A DNA stretch of 64,000 nt. Source: CAYPPG01 sp964412555 (GTDB lineage Bacteria; Hinthialibacterota; Hinthialibacteria; Hinthialibacterales; Hinthialibacteraceae). The stretch is taken from assembly GCA_964412555.1 (NCBI GenBank), contig CAYPPG010000041.1, positions 5,415 through 69,414 on the forward strand. Direction: 5' to 3'. A model generated the notes under the pieces. It was not told the origin of the DNA, ran no database searches, and saw nothing but the letters and a program-made list of their open reading frames with translations. Shown here piece after piece: positions 52,301-61,124 of the stretch (the stretch's first letter is position 1; every line of letters starts with the position of its first letter). The translations under genes were made by a program, and so were the position numbers.

Positions 52301-55260
52301 CGGAGCAGATCACGAATTCAAGTTATGGCTGGGTGTATTTCGACTTCATCGCTGAGCGAGGGGTTTCCTATCGAGTGGTGAATGGGACGCCGCCGGTTCC
52401 GCCACAGTCCGTAAGTGTAACCGGGATTGGCGGTGGGGGATATCGTGTAAACACCGGCGCGGCAACTTTCGAGATTGTCCCGGATAACCGCATATTTACC
52501 TCGATCTTGGATTCCAATGGCGCGCCGCTCGTTACAGGAGCACTTTGGGGGAACTCGAGTGCTATTTTTGAGACGGCTCCTGCTGAGATCGAAATTATAA
52601 AGTCGGGACCGGTGTGTGTCGCGATCACGTTACGGTCCCCCGAAGCGGTGGATGGTTTGGATTTGGTGGCGCGGTTGTATTTTTACGCCGGATTGCCGTA
52701 TGCGAAAGTACGGCTTACACTCGTAAATCACAATGACGCCGTTTTGGGATCAGAAATGCCAAACGCTAATAATGGCGAATGCGGTGTTCAGCCGAACCAA
52801 CCAATCATTCAAGGATTGGATTGCCCGAACACGATCATATTCGACGATATCACTTGGGCGTTACAGTTGCAGACTCCAGCTGAGCAATCGAGGATTATTT
52901 ATCAAGATTCGAGCGGCACGGACAATTGGGATTTCTATGCCACGACCGATCTTGGAGGAGCGGCTGGGATGGAAGGCCTGCGTATGCAAGCGGGAGTTCG
53001 ACGGCGCGGATATGTGCAGATTGTTGATGGAGTCGAGGTGGAGACTGGAGACGCCGCTGCGGGCGCTTTGGTGGCGGGAGGTGTTCGCCTTGATGTGCCT
53101 TATTTCCGGGAATTGTTCCCGAAAGCGTTGCGGGTGCGAGACAACCGAATTGAGTTTGGGATTTTTCCGGGTGAGTTTTCCTTCGATCATCGCTTAAGAC
53201 CCGGGGAACAGAAAACGCATGATGTGTGGATATCGCTGAATACGGAACAATCCTCGCCCCCTTCGTTGCTCGCACATCCCAGTTTTGAGTGGCTACGCAA
53301 AACACATGCGATTGGATATTTCGGCCCGCGTATTGCAGGGCGGTATTTCGCATATGAGGATTATCTCGACGCTCAGTTCGATCCTACACGGGAAAATTTG
53401 GACGGACTCGCACGAAGTGTGAATGATGCGCAAGAAATGTGGGATTTATTTGGCTGGATGGATTACGGCGATTTCCCCACCGATTTTGAAGACGGACGCA
53501 GTCCGTATAATGTGAAATATGATTCCGGTCTTGGATTTTTACATCAGGCGTTACGAATTGGCGGTTCCGATTGGCGTCATTGGGCGGAAATATCGAACAA
53601 ACATTTTGCGGATATCGATATTTTCCACACGAGAATTCGTGGCTATGAGGGAGATCGGCTGTGGCATCAAGGCGGAGCATGGGGGCATAGTTTGCATGAT
53701 GAATCCGGCTTGACGAATCCGCACCGGAATTGCAACAATCCGCATCCCGATTTGTATTATGGTTTTACGGGGATGGCGGCGTGGTCGTTGCTCACCGGCG
53801 ATGAAGCCGTACGGGAAGCCGCGATTGAGATGGCGGAAAACACGATGTGGAGAATTCGCAATTCTGGTTCACCTTGTGCTGTGGAAGCATGGGGTGGTGG
53901 GAACGGAAGCGGATTTGCGGTGGATGACGATTTTGTCAGCTTGCGATCGGCGGCCAATAGTACACGGATTTTGGTTTGGGCGTGGCGGTTGACCGGCGAT
54001 CCTGCCTATCTCGATGCGGCAGGGCGAACCGCCGAGTGGTATAACTGTGCGAGGAATGAACAGTTCGAGTGCGGCTCCTGGCAAACGGCCTTATTCATTC
54101 GCGCGTTGGGTGAATATATCTTGACTGCGCGGGAGTGCGGCAGGGCAGTCAATCCTGCAGCGGAAGAAGCGATGTTGCATGGCCTCAATGCGATGGGAAC
54201 TCACTTGGCGCGGGAAGGGAACCGGGCGTGGTTTTCCGGTTGTACCGGCGATGAGATCAATGCCTGGATGTTACTCGGAGCGGACGCGTTTGCTTTGGGG
54301 TATGCCGTGACCGGTGACCGGGTATGGCTGGATGAATATGCTGCGCCTTGTTTCAATACAGGAAGCGAAGATCCGTTCTATCGAGGAGATCGGCCACATT
54401 ATCATTCCAGCAAAGAACTCGTCAATGCAGTCGCGGCGGGAACGATTTTCATACACTTCCATTCACAATTCGCTGCGGAGAGTACACCAACTCCGCCACC
54501 GGCCGGAACGATTCCCCCGTCGACATCGACACCCATACAACCACAGCCGACGGTTCAACCGACAGAAGTTCCGATTGTACCGACACCGGTACCTCCTAGT
54601 GGCAGCGGAACGATGATTTTTCAGGATGGGAATCTTCCATATGTGAATTATTTTGGAGTCGACGATACGATAATCACCGAAATCTGGCAGACGAATACTC
54701 AGATGGGAAGCGCGCCGTTTCTCTCAACCTATCGGGATTATCAAGAACGGAACCGAATTTTGATGCGGTTCGACTTGGATATTTTCTCAAGAAATACAAC
54801 AATTAGAGACGCACGGTTGAGTCTTTATGAATTTGAGGAAGAGTATTCCGAAGAAGCACAAACCGTGGTGGTGCATCGTATCACAACACCTTGGGTAGAA
54901 GGCACAGGTCAATTTGAATTCCCTGCGGAAACGTATGTCCCCGATGGAGCGACCTGGGCGTTGGCCTCTCCAGGGAATACTTGGACGACTCCGGGTGGTG
55001 ATTTCGATGCAAGAGAATATGCAACGACAGCGGTGCCCGATTATGCGGCGCCGGGATGGATCGAATGGGATATTACAGAATTGACGATGGAGTGGGTTTC
55101 CGGCGCATATCCGAATTATGGATTGATGCTGCGGACACAGGATGCGGAATGGCAGGGGCACCGTTTTTACAGCAGCGAAGCGGAGAGTGTTGAACACCGG
55201 CCGAAGTTGGCTGTTGACTATTCTGTGCCGGTTGGTGTTGAGGAATGGATGGTGTATTAA
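49372..55260 (+). CDS. secreted multi-enzyme: SGNH, alpha/beta hydrolase, PL26-like lyase, DNRLRE domain, WxVY tail
   Basis: A 1962-residue exported protein. After the signal peptide (ending VQAQE), an SGNH-like domain has FIHHSCGENW and a C-terminal DSHPN. A FN3-like segment and an alpha/beta hydrolase follow (Ser595 in YGHSMGGSG). A Thr-Pro linker (about 889-920) precedes a PcRGLX/YetA-like domain (about 923-1703), the family of PL26 rhamnogalacturonan exolyases, with an alpha-toroid end. A second linker leads to a DNRLRE/CBM96-like domain (about 1744-1953). The chain ends VGVEEWMVY. It probably deacylates and cuts pectic side chains. Confidence 0.82.
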   Translation: MDMRISAHWRVLVTVCLLGTVLSVQAQENDLLFIHHSCGENWLNDGLNDILLGKSYIDEVNEIYYGDTLSPDPGRPASLGEVPGDNTNMNHWILWFNDYLAGIQQQGSEDGRNAIVMFKSCYPTSNVSSDGTPPGNPFADEQTIANYQSVYRNSTNPAGTYRYEGAEYRSLEQIFAAHPDILFIPVTAPPMHYGPYDDSSNANARRARRFNNWLIDEWLPSYQAAHPDLNNVAVFDWFDILAYPDNHADHPNRLRREYGGNEGDSHPNTVANQLSATQFSTFIETAYALWTGGEVPEPPGSDQPANLEVFHRSGQSFLTWSEREDIVGEQYVIYRHTQPITSSNLSSAEILATLPEGTCAYWTERMRDADYPPEQNAGYRSLRNYVIQPLGEELPDGTGFFVWTAHRDQNSYYAVTMIQGGSENRTDFSSENTDGPIPEQVADPSPILVWQSENGLGRVYTQFMDYSQWNPTYETPDGLTYAYNYFVGLPSAEVCNGPVLEPMALLLHIEGYGTRYEAGDGSHYFCCVELWCDDPRQSWYYGYSATHDYGNRDAEVATGPIVNFSEQRLLRAIYDLLRDENYSIDPQRIYTYGHSMGGSGALALGMRYPNVFAASYSSEPMTNYGNSGFWIADDLEPKWGGVELNLPIENRGRYAADLVQYNGMGVWDWQNHQAQLVERRGDEMAYLTLAHGTQDEIIIWESQGNPAYEPFNRSRRAYSGQTVTADHTWIGFNGMGPNLLGGSAMFGGPFADFQMVRNETIPAITYASGSGSLPPNGVASYNMNIEWSASWNSWNGSPIDTAEMWSVSLRTTDGSTQEVDVTSRRTQHFQVAPGQTFYWENRRVSDNGLVRSGTIVADTDGLVTIENVQVSGEGNQLMISSDSDIEIPTATPTPLQTATSTPTPRIVMTPTVVPTSTPFNPSTISIPIEIAWPEDGYAEPVPITVGVPLPPGVSIPEALTISGPDGPIPCQSTIRTPEQITNSSYGWVYFDFIAERGVSYRVVNGTPPVPPQSVSVTGIGGGGYRVNTGAATFEIVPDNRIFTSILDSNGAPLVTGALWGNSSAIFETAPAEIEIIKSGPVCVAITLRSPEAVDGLDLVARLYFYAGLPYAKVRLTLVNHNDAVLGSEMPNANNGECGVQPNQPIIQGLDCPNTIIFDDITWALQLQTPAEQSRIIYQDSSGTDNWDFYATTDLGGAAGMEGLRMQAGVRRRGYVQIVDGVEVETGDAAAGALVAGGVRLDVPYFRELFPKALRVRDNRIEFGIFPGEFSFDHRLRPGEQKTHDVWISLNTEQSSPPSLLAHPSFEWLRKTHAIGYFGPRIAGRYFAYEDYLDAQFDPTRENLDGLARSVNDAQEMWDLFGWMDYGDFPTDFEDGRSPYNVKYDSGLGFLHQALRIGGSDWRHWAEISNKHFADIDIFHTRIRGYEGDRLWHQGGAWGHSLHDESGLTNPHRNCNNPHPDLYYGFTGMAAWSLLTGDEAVREAAIEMAENTMWRIRNSGSPCAVEAWGGGNGSGFAVDDDFVSLRSAANSTRILVWAWRLTGDPAYLDAAGRTAEWYNCARNEQFECGSWQTALFIRALGEYILTARECGRAVNPAAEEAMLHGLNAMGTHLAREGNRAWFSGCTGDEINAWMLLGADAFALGYAVTGDRVWLDEYAAPCFNTGSEDPFYRGDRPHYHSSKELVNAVAAGTIFIHFHSQFAAESTPTPPPAGTIPPSTSTPIQPQPTVQPTEVPIVPTPVPPSGSGTMIFQDGNLPYVNYFGVDDTIITEIWQTNTQMGSAPFLSTYRDYQERNRILMRFDLDIFSRNTTIRDARLSLYEFEEEYSEEAQTVVVHRITTPWVEGTGQFEFPAETYVPDGATWALASPGNTWTTPGGDFDAREYATTAVPDYAAPGWIEWDITELTMEWVSGAYPNYGLMLRTQDAEWQGHRFYSSEAESVEHRPKLAVDYSVPVGVEEWMVY

Positions 55261-55369
55261 AGATGATGCGTAGGTAAAGCAGGTGTTTCCACCTGGACCG
55301 ATTGGCAAGCGGGGACGCTTGCTCTGCCCGATTCAATGTCTCTCTATGCCGGGTTGTTGTATGTTTCGC

Positions 55370-58150
55370 TTAGTCTTTTGCTTGATATTCCACAATTTCA
55401 TCTGCATCCAAAAAATCAGCGCCTTGTGATTTTAAACCAAAAATCCGAAATTGGTAGTGATTCCCATTTTGCGGTCCGTCTTTGAACGCGGGATCGACTG
55501 TGAACAAGGGAATGGAACTCCAGCGATAGTAGTTGATTTTATCCGAACCGGTTTGCCCCAAAAAGGCATACTCACTGGCATTGACGCTGACGAAGACATG
55601 ATAGTTCCAGTATGTATTGTTTCCTACATTCCAGCGAATAAACAGGGCACGTTCATTCGTTGGATCAGTGTCGGTTCCACCAATGAGGTTTTCCGTGTCG
55701 AAAATGTCGTCTGTGACCAATAGGATTCTTTCCGGCACGGAGGCATTTTTGACGGTGAATATTGGTGCTTCCCCGAATCCTTTTAACGCAAAACCCACTG
55801 GTGCGCTCTGGCGGGCGATTGACAAGCCATTTCCTCCACGCAAGCCGATTGTCTGGAAGCGGTAGGTGTGGCCCAATGCGGGACCATGAGCTTGGTCGCT
55901 GTCAATAAGCGTACTCCCCGGCCATTCGAAGCGTTGCACAGCACCCGAACCAGTACGGCCGACATAGAAATACCCATATATATCGACTTGCGCGTAAACA
56001 TGCCAATCCGTGACTTCCGGATCATCCACCTCCCATTCCACCACTAACTGAAGATTGTTAGCCGTATCGAAATCCGTGCTCCCCGAAAGGTCTTGAGTAG
56101 AAGAGGAATTGTCATATACCTGAATTGAATTTGGATAAAGCACAATGGCTCTTGGCGGCCGTGGTGTAGGAGTGAATGCAGGTGTTTGTGTTGGGGTATT
56201 ACTGAGTGTATGAGTGCGGATTGGAGTGCTCGTATTCGTTGCTGTCGGTTCCGGTTCAATTTCCTGTTTGCGGATCAAGATGATTTGATCGAGGTAAATT
56301 GTAGGTTGAACCTGCCCCGTACGGTCTTGCCAGGTGAAGCCGGAAATTCCATCAAATTCACCAAAAGCCGATAGAGGAATATTGACCTCAGTCCATTTAT
56401 CCGGTTGCCGGGACGGAATGAAAAATTTCAACTTTTCGGATTCCATTTCCTGTTGATTTCCATCCACAAGTCCCACTACGATTGATTGTTCAGCACCTGT
56501 TCCGCCAAATATCCAAAAGTGCAAGTCCGTGAAATCCTCTTTCGATAATACCGTGTCTAGATGTAGATAAAGTTTCCCCCATTCCGATGTATAGGTTACC
56601 GCCATCGCATAGGAACCGGATTGAACTTGATCGTCACTGGCAAATTCGACGGTGGTTTCCCAAGACCAATCTTCTAATTGATTCGGAGCGTCGTCATAAA
56701 GAACATAATAATCCGATGCTTCTAGTGGAATTGTTGGGGTAGGAGTTGCTGTCGGAGTAAAAGTGAGAGTGGCCGTGGAAGTGGATGTTGGAGTGACAGG
56801 AGTTGGCGAGGGCATCGGTGTGACCGGTTGGGAAAAACTGGAAGGACGAAGAACATTCTTCGCCCAATATTTTTTGATGACTTCAATCAACTGGCTGGTT
56901 TCGACATCGGTATGGTTTTCCGGATTCGGGCCGTGGCGAAAATTGAAATCGTCGATACTCACAATCGGTTCCCAAGACGGTGACCATTCCCATAACGCGT
57001 AATTGACGCCGTACTGTTCAAACGTATCCATCTGGTCGTCCATGAATGCATGTCCCCCATTTGCCCACCGGAAAACACCATACTCGTTCACCGCCATTGG
57101 GGCACTGTGCGTGTTCTGAAATGTGTCGATCGGCTTCAACAGGTTTTCCATCCAGGTTCGATTGAAATTGTCATCCTGCCCATCCCAATCTACGTCGCAG
57201 ATGCCCGGATAACTGTATTTTTCAAAAAGTGGATCATCCGGCCATTTGTTGATATACAGATGCGGCTCGTACTGATGAACGGTGTATACGACGCGCGAAT
57301 CCTGAATCACAGTTCGATAGGGCAGAAAATCGACTCTGCTGTAGCCGTTTCCGCTAATCAGAACCGGGGTTTGGGAATCGGCCTCCCGGATCGCAGCCAC
57401 GATACGCGGATAGAGTTGACGCCAGTCGTAAGTTGTGCCGCCATACTGGTCATAAAATTCCGTTGGATCCCATATTTCGATTCTTTTTCCGGATGCATTG
57501 GTAAAATCGTTCGTATTGGGCTCACACATCAAGTCATAACCGGCAACGATTGGATGGTTTTTATATCGATTAGCAGTATAGCGCCACATGTCCACCCATG
57601 CGTCTTGCGCGGTGGGATCGGTCCAGACGGAATCATTGATATACTGATCATCAAGGCCGTCCCAGTAAAATAACGCAAATTCACTCCGCCCCGGCCCGCT
57701 TCGAAAGGTGATGACGGCGAACATGTCGGCGTTGGCGATCATGTCCAGCATCTTGTCCAACGCGTCTTGTACATCCAGGTCTACTTGATAGGGGGGATCG
57801 ATGGTAAAAAGTCCTGAATAGGATAGATTGACGTAGTTTGCGCCCATATTACTGAGATCGTTTATATCTTGTTGAGTGACGGGTGGTCCCAAGGGGCCGG
57901 GACCGAAGAAGGTTGGACCATCCACTTCATAGACTCTGCGTTGCGTGATATTGGCTCCGCGTAAATGGGGGCCATTGATCCACAAACTCCATTTGTCCAA
58001 ATGGGATGTTGTTTTGAAAGACATGTGGAATGGTTTTCCAACAGGCATTCCGGCAGAAACGGGATAGGGCAATGCGGTGAAATAAGCGGATAATAGTAAA
58101 AGAAATATCAAACCCCAAAAACATTTGAATCTCTGCCTATTTTTCTTCAT
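55370..58150 (-). CDS. secreted GH5-like cellulase with CBM and tandem C-terminal modules
   Basis: A 926-residue exported protein. The GH5-like barrel (about 55-435) has the acid/base Glu210 in DLMCEPNT and the nucleophile Glu356 in PMAVNEYGVFRW; the usual Asn before Glu210 is Cys209. A Thr-Pro linker leads to a CBM11-like domain (about 478-628). After a second linker come two copies of a module of about 115-120 residues (674-788 and 805-926). Shared marks are DLSGSTDFD/NLIGGTDTD, a WHVYAQV/YHVFVSV strand with GRTGSG/GQTGSD and YRFQTIGL/YQFRIFGL. I know no name for this module. Confidence 0.85.
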   Translation of the reverse strand: MKKNRQRFKCFWGLIFLLLLSAYFTALPYPVSAGMPVGKPFHMSFKTTSHLDKWSLWINGPHLRGANITQRRVYEVDGPTFFGPGPLGPPVTQQDINDLSNMGANYVNLSYSGLFTIDPPYQVDLDVQDALDKMLDMIANADMFAVITFRSGPGRSEFALFYWDGLDDQYINDSVWTDPTAQDAWVDMWRYTANRYKNHPIVAGYDLMCEPNTNDFTNASGKRIEIWDPTEFYDQYGGTTYDWRQLYPRIVAAIREADSQTPVLISGNGYSRVDFLPYRTVIQDSRVVYTVHQYEPHLYINKWPDDPLFEKYSYPGICDVDWDGQDDNFNRTWMENLLKPIDTFQNTHSAPMAVNEYGVFRWANGGHAFMDDQMDTFEQYGVNYALWEWSPSWEPIVSIDDFNFRHGPNPENHTDVETSQLIEVIKKYWAKNVLRPSSFSQPVTPMPSPTPVTPTSTSTATLTFTPTATPTPTIPLEASDYYVLYDDAPNQLEDWSWETTVEFASDDQVQSGSYAMAVTYTSEWGKLYLHLDTVLSKEDFTDLHFWIFGGTGAEQSIVVGLVDGNQQEMESEKLKFFIPSRQPDKWTEVNIPLSAFGEFDGISGFTWQDRTGQVQPTIYLDQIILIRKQEIEPEPTATNTSTPIRTHTLSNTPTQTPAFTPTPRPPRAIVLYPNSIQVYDNSSSTQDLSGSTDFDTANNLQLVVEWEVDDPEVTDWHVYAQVDIYGYFYVGRTGSGAVQRFEWPGSTLIDSDQAHGPALGHTYRFQTIGLRGGNGLSIARQSAPVGFALKGFGEAPIFTVKNASVPERILLVTDDIFDTENLIGGTDTDPTNERALFIRWNVGNNTYWNYHVFVSVNASEYAFLGQTGSDKINYYRWSSIPLFTVDPAFKDGPQNGNHYQFRIFGLKSQGADFLDADEIVEYQAKD

Positions 58151-58350
58151 GTTTCCACTCGCTTTGCTTGATGTGTATTATCTTTATTTTAAATCCGTTA
58201 CTGTAAGTTGGAATTTATTTCCAGTTAGAATTATAATGAATAACTGGAATCGGTTTTAGATGAGGGGGTAGATTTTACACACTCTTCTTCCTGTCGCTTG
58301 TCGTTTTTTCTTTCTGTGGCTACCTTTTGTTAAATATCATTATGTTTTAA

Positions 58351-58408
58351 GTGCCGGCAAGATGCCGGCATTACGAAATTTCCGATGCCGGCAGGATGCC
58401 GGCGTTAC
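58351..58408. repeat. tandem direct repeat of CA-GGA-TG palindromes
   Basis: Two copies of about 24 bases occur in a row upstream of pilT. Each contains the palindrome GCCGGCA-(A/G)GA-TGCCGGC followed by (A/G)TTAC. They share the loop of the palindromes at 26450 and 28656, but the arms here read GCCGGC. Confidence 0.7.
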
Positions 58409-58424
58409 ATTTTGAGGTTCATTT

Positions 58425-59507
58425 ATGGATATTGCAGAACTTTTCCAATTATCGAAAGCCAAACAAGCGTCCGACCTTCTTTTGACGGCCGGCGCCCCAC
58501 CAATGCTGCGGGTGCATGGGAATTTGATTCATACTGATTATCCACCTCTTATTGCAAAAGAGGTGAAGGAACTGGTGTACAGTTTATTGAGTGAAGATCA
58601 AAGGTTGACGTATGAGCGGGATAAGGAGTTGGATTTTTCCCTCGGAGTCGGCTCCGATCACCGGTTTCGTGTGAATGTGTATATGCAAAAAGGATGCGTT
58701 GCGGCGGCGTTCCGTCCCATTCCCAATACCATCCCCAAATTGAAAGATTTGGGACTTCCACCCCTTGTGTATGATTTATCATTTCTTCCTCATGGATTGA
58801 TTTTAGTGACCGGTCCGACAGGTCATGGAAAGTCGACGACGTTAGCCTCGATGATCGATCTGATTAACACGAACAAGCGATATCACGTTATTACGGTGGA
58901 AGATCCGATTGAATATGTACATCAACACAAGAATTGCATCATCGATCAACGGGAAGTGGGCGGAGACACCAAATCGTTTGCTGTCGCTTTAAAATATGTG
59001 TTACGCCAAGATCCGGATGTTATATTGATTGGCGAGATGCGCGATTTGGAGACCATCCAAGCCGCGTTGACGGCGGCGGAAACCGGCCATCTCGTCTTGG
59101 CGACTTTGCATACAAACGATGCCGTGCAGACCATTGATCGTATCATCGATGTATTCCCTCAGCATCAACAACAGCAAATACGAGTGCAACTATCGATGAG
59201 TATGAAGGCGGTTATTTCTCAGCGGCTCCTGCCCAAAAAATCCGGAACCGGACGAGTCTTGGCCGTCGAACTTTTAAAGAATATGCATTCCGCTGCGAAC
59301 TTGATCCGCGAAGGGAAAACCTATCAGTTATACAGCGTAATCGAAACCGGGACGAAAGAGGGGATGACGACAATGGACGCTTCCTTGATCCGACTATGCC
59401 AAAAGGGAATCATTACAATGGAAGAAGCGCAAATCCACATGCGCAATCCACAAGCGCTCCTGGAAGCGGAGATGAAGCAGCCCACCAAGGAAAAAAGAAC
59501 GGCGTAA
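58425..59507 (+). CDS. pilT: type IV pilus twitching motility ATPase PilT
   Basis: A 360-residue secretion-superfamily ATPase that powers pilus retraction. The Walker A motif is GPTGHGKSTT (130-139), followed by the Asp and Walker B blocks VEDPIEYVH, DPDVILIGEMRDLETI and the His box ATLHTNDAV. The AxNLIREGK stretch near residue 291 is PilT-specific. GAGG lies upstream of the ATG. No pilus assembly genes are near it except the prepilin-like gene at 21.3 kb. It converges with the phosphate transporter gene 10 bases away. Confidence 0.95.
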   Translation: MDIAELFQLSKAKQASDLLLTAGAPPMLRVHGNLIHTDYPPLIAKEVKELVYSLLSEDQRLTYERDKELDFSLGVGSDHRFRVNVYMQKGCVAAAFRPIPNTIPKLKDLGLPPLVYDLSFLPHGLILVTGPTGHGKSTTLASMIDLINTNKRYHVITVEDPIEYVHQHKNCIIDQREVGGDTKSFAVALKYVLRQDPDVILIGEMRDLETIQAALTAAETGHLVLATLHTNDAVQTIDRIIDVFPQHQQQQIRVQLSMSMKAVISQRLLPKKSGTGRVLAVELLKNMHSAANLIREGKTYQLYSVIETGTKEGMTTMDASLIRLCQKGIITMEEAQIHMRNPQALLEAEMKQPTKEKRTA

Positions 59508-59516
59508 ACAACCTAA

Positions 59517-61124
59517 CTACATTTCTTGTGTATCTTCTTCGCTTGCAAACAACGGAAGGTTTTCCTGTTCGGAAGCTTCCATATATTTTTTCTTTCTTTC
59601 CGCCGCTTCTTGTCTCAAGCGTTCTTCTTGCCGGTCGGAGCGAGTTTTCATGATATATCGCACTGTCAGGTTGATGGCCAAGAGAATCAGGATGGCAAGA
59701 GCTCCTTGAAAATCGCTTCGAGAATTCATAATGCTGATAAATTTCGCACATGAACCAGTAATAGCAGCTGCAAGTGCCGCGGAGAGAAACCATCCGAACA
59801 CCACCCAGATTGTTCGTGCGATTTTGAGTTCCGAATCCCCGCGAACGAATACCTTATCCGCCCAGCCAGTGGCAATGACAGCTGCAAAGGCAACATACGT
59901 TGTCGATACGGGTAACGCCATTCCCGAAGCGAAAGCGATGACACTGGAGGATACGGAAGTGATGACGGCGGCGCGAAGGGCGTCATAATGTTGCAGTTTT
60001 TGCTTCTTTTTAATTTCCGGTTCCGGCGCTAAAGATTCTTCCGGTTCAGGTGGGCGGGTAAAGAATCTGGCTAAAAACAGGCACCATCGTGGAGCGTATA
60101 ATCGGACAATATCTCCCTGGCTGCCGGTATTGACTTCAGCACGAGTGACTCGCTGGGCATTGCGAGTGGCCATTCCAATCGCGAGCAGACAACCGCAAAA
60201 GAGAAGCAGCCAAGAGGGCACTTGGATTTCCGTCGCAATTTCACCGTGACGGTATATCATATAGGAAGCAACACCGGGAGAAGCGCAGTTGGCGAGATCG
60301 TTTTGGCCGAAGGCAATGGCTGTAGCGATCATTCCAATGACTGCAAGTGCGCTGAAGAGATTACTTTGAACTGTTTTACCGCCATACCGAATGATCATCC
60401 ACATAATCAAGGCAAGCAAGCTCCAAAGCAAGATCAAAAACACCGGTGCCCCTAAAATATCGAAAGTTCCGGCTCGAATGGTTTTGACAAAAGCGACATT
60501 TTTCATGCCTTTCATTAAGATGAAATACACTAAACCAGTGAGCAATGCGCTGGCAATCCATGGACCGTGTAGTTTTATTTTATCATTATCTTCACAATCC
60601 TGTCCCATCGCACCCCGGAAAGCGCGTTGAATGAAAAATCCGACCGATCCACTAATGAATATGGAAAAGATGATTGCAATCACGACAGTTCCGCTGGTTG
60701 TCCAATGAACCGCTTCCGGTCCGCCGACCATCAATCCGCCGCCGAGGAGAGAAAACACGAGTCCGGCGGTTGTGGAGATCGGCATTCCATAAGCGGAAAA
60801 GGAATACAGAAGAACTGTGTCCGTGAGATAGACTCCGATATAAATGGCCAGAGCGTCATTGAGAGAAAGCATTGTCGGGTCGAATATACCCTTACGTGCT
60901 GTTTCCATGACGGGAGAAGAAGCCCAAGCGCCGATAATGACGGCCAAACCGGCAATTTGTACCGCTCTTCTTCTTCGCAGCACTCTGGCGCCGAAAACTG
61001 CATTGACGATATTTGCGGCGTCATTGCGGCCGACTTCGATCGTATCCCAGATGAGCATACTGACTGCAATAAGAACGGCAATGTGTAAAAAATCAAACTG
61101 CAACAATTCAAGCAAGTAGTTCAT
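59517..61124 (-). CDS. PiT-family inorganic phosphate transporter
   Basis: A 535-residue membrane protein with about 10 or more hydrophobic segments. It has the duplicated family signature: GRNDAANIVNAVFGARVL in the N-terminal half and FGQNDLANCASPGVASY in the C-terminal half. A soluble loop near residues 325-390 separates the halves. PiT proteins import phosphate with protons or sodium, sometimes sulfate. It is transcribed leftward from a long spacer containing a structured palindrome cluster, and converges with pilT. Confidence 0.95.
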   Translation of the reverse strand: MNYLLELLQFDFLHIAVLIAVSMLIWDTIEVGRNDAANIVNAVFGARVLRRRRAVQIAGLAVIIGAWASSPVMETARKGIFDPTMLSLNDALAIYIGVYLTDTVLLYSFSAYGMPISTTAGLVFSLLGGGLMVGGPEAVHWTTSGTVVIAIIFSIFISGSVGFFIQRAFRGAMGQDCEDNDKIKLHGPWIASALLTGLVYFILMKGMKNVAFVKTIRAGTFDILGAPVFLILLWSLLALIMWMIIRYGGKTVQSNLFSALAVIGMIATAIAFGQNDLANCASPGVASYMIYRHGEIATEIQVPSWLLLFCGCLLAIGMATRNAQRVTRAEVNTGSQGDIVRLYAPRWCLFLARFFTRPPEPEESLAPEPEIKKKQKLQHYDALRAAVITSVSSSVIAFASGMALPVSTTYVAFAAVIATGWADKVFVRGDSELKIARTIWVVFGWFLSAALAAAITGSCAKFISIMNSRSDFQGALAILILLAINLTVRYIMKTRSDRQEERLRQEAAERKKKYMEASEQENLPLFASEEDTQEM

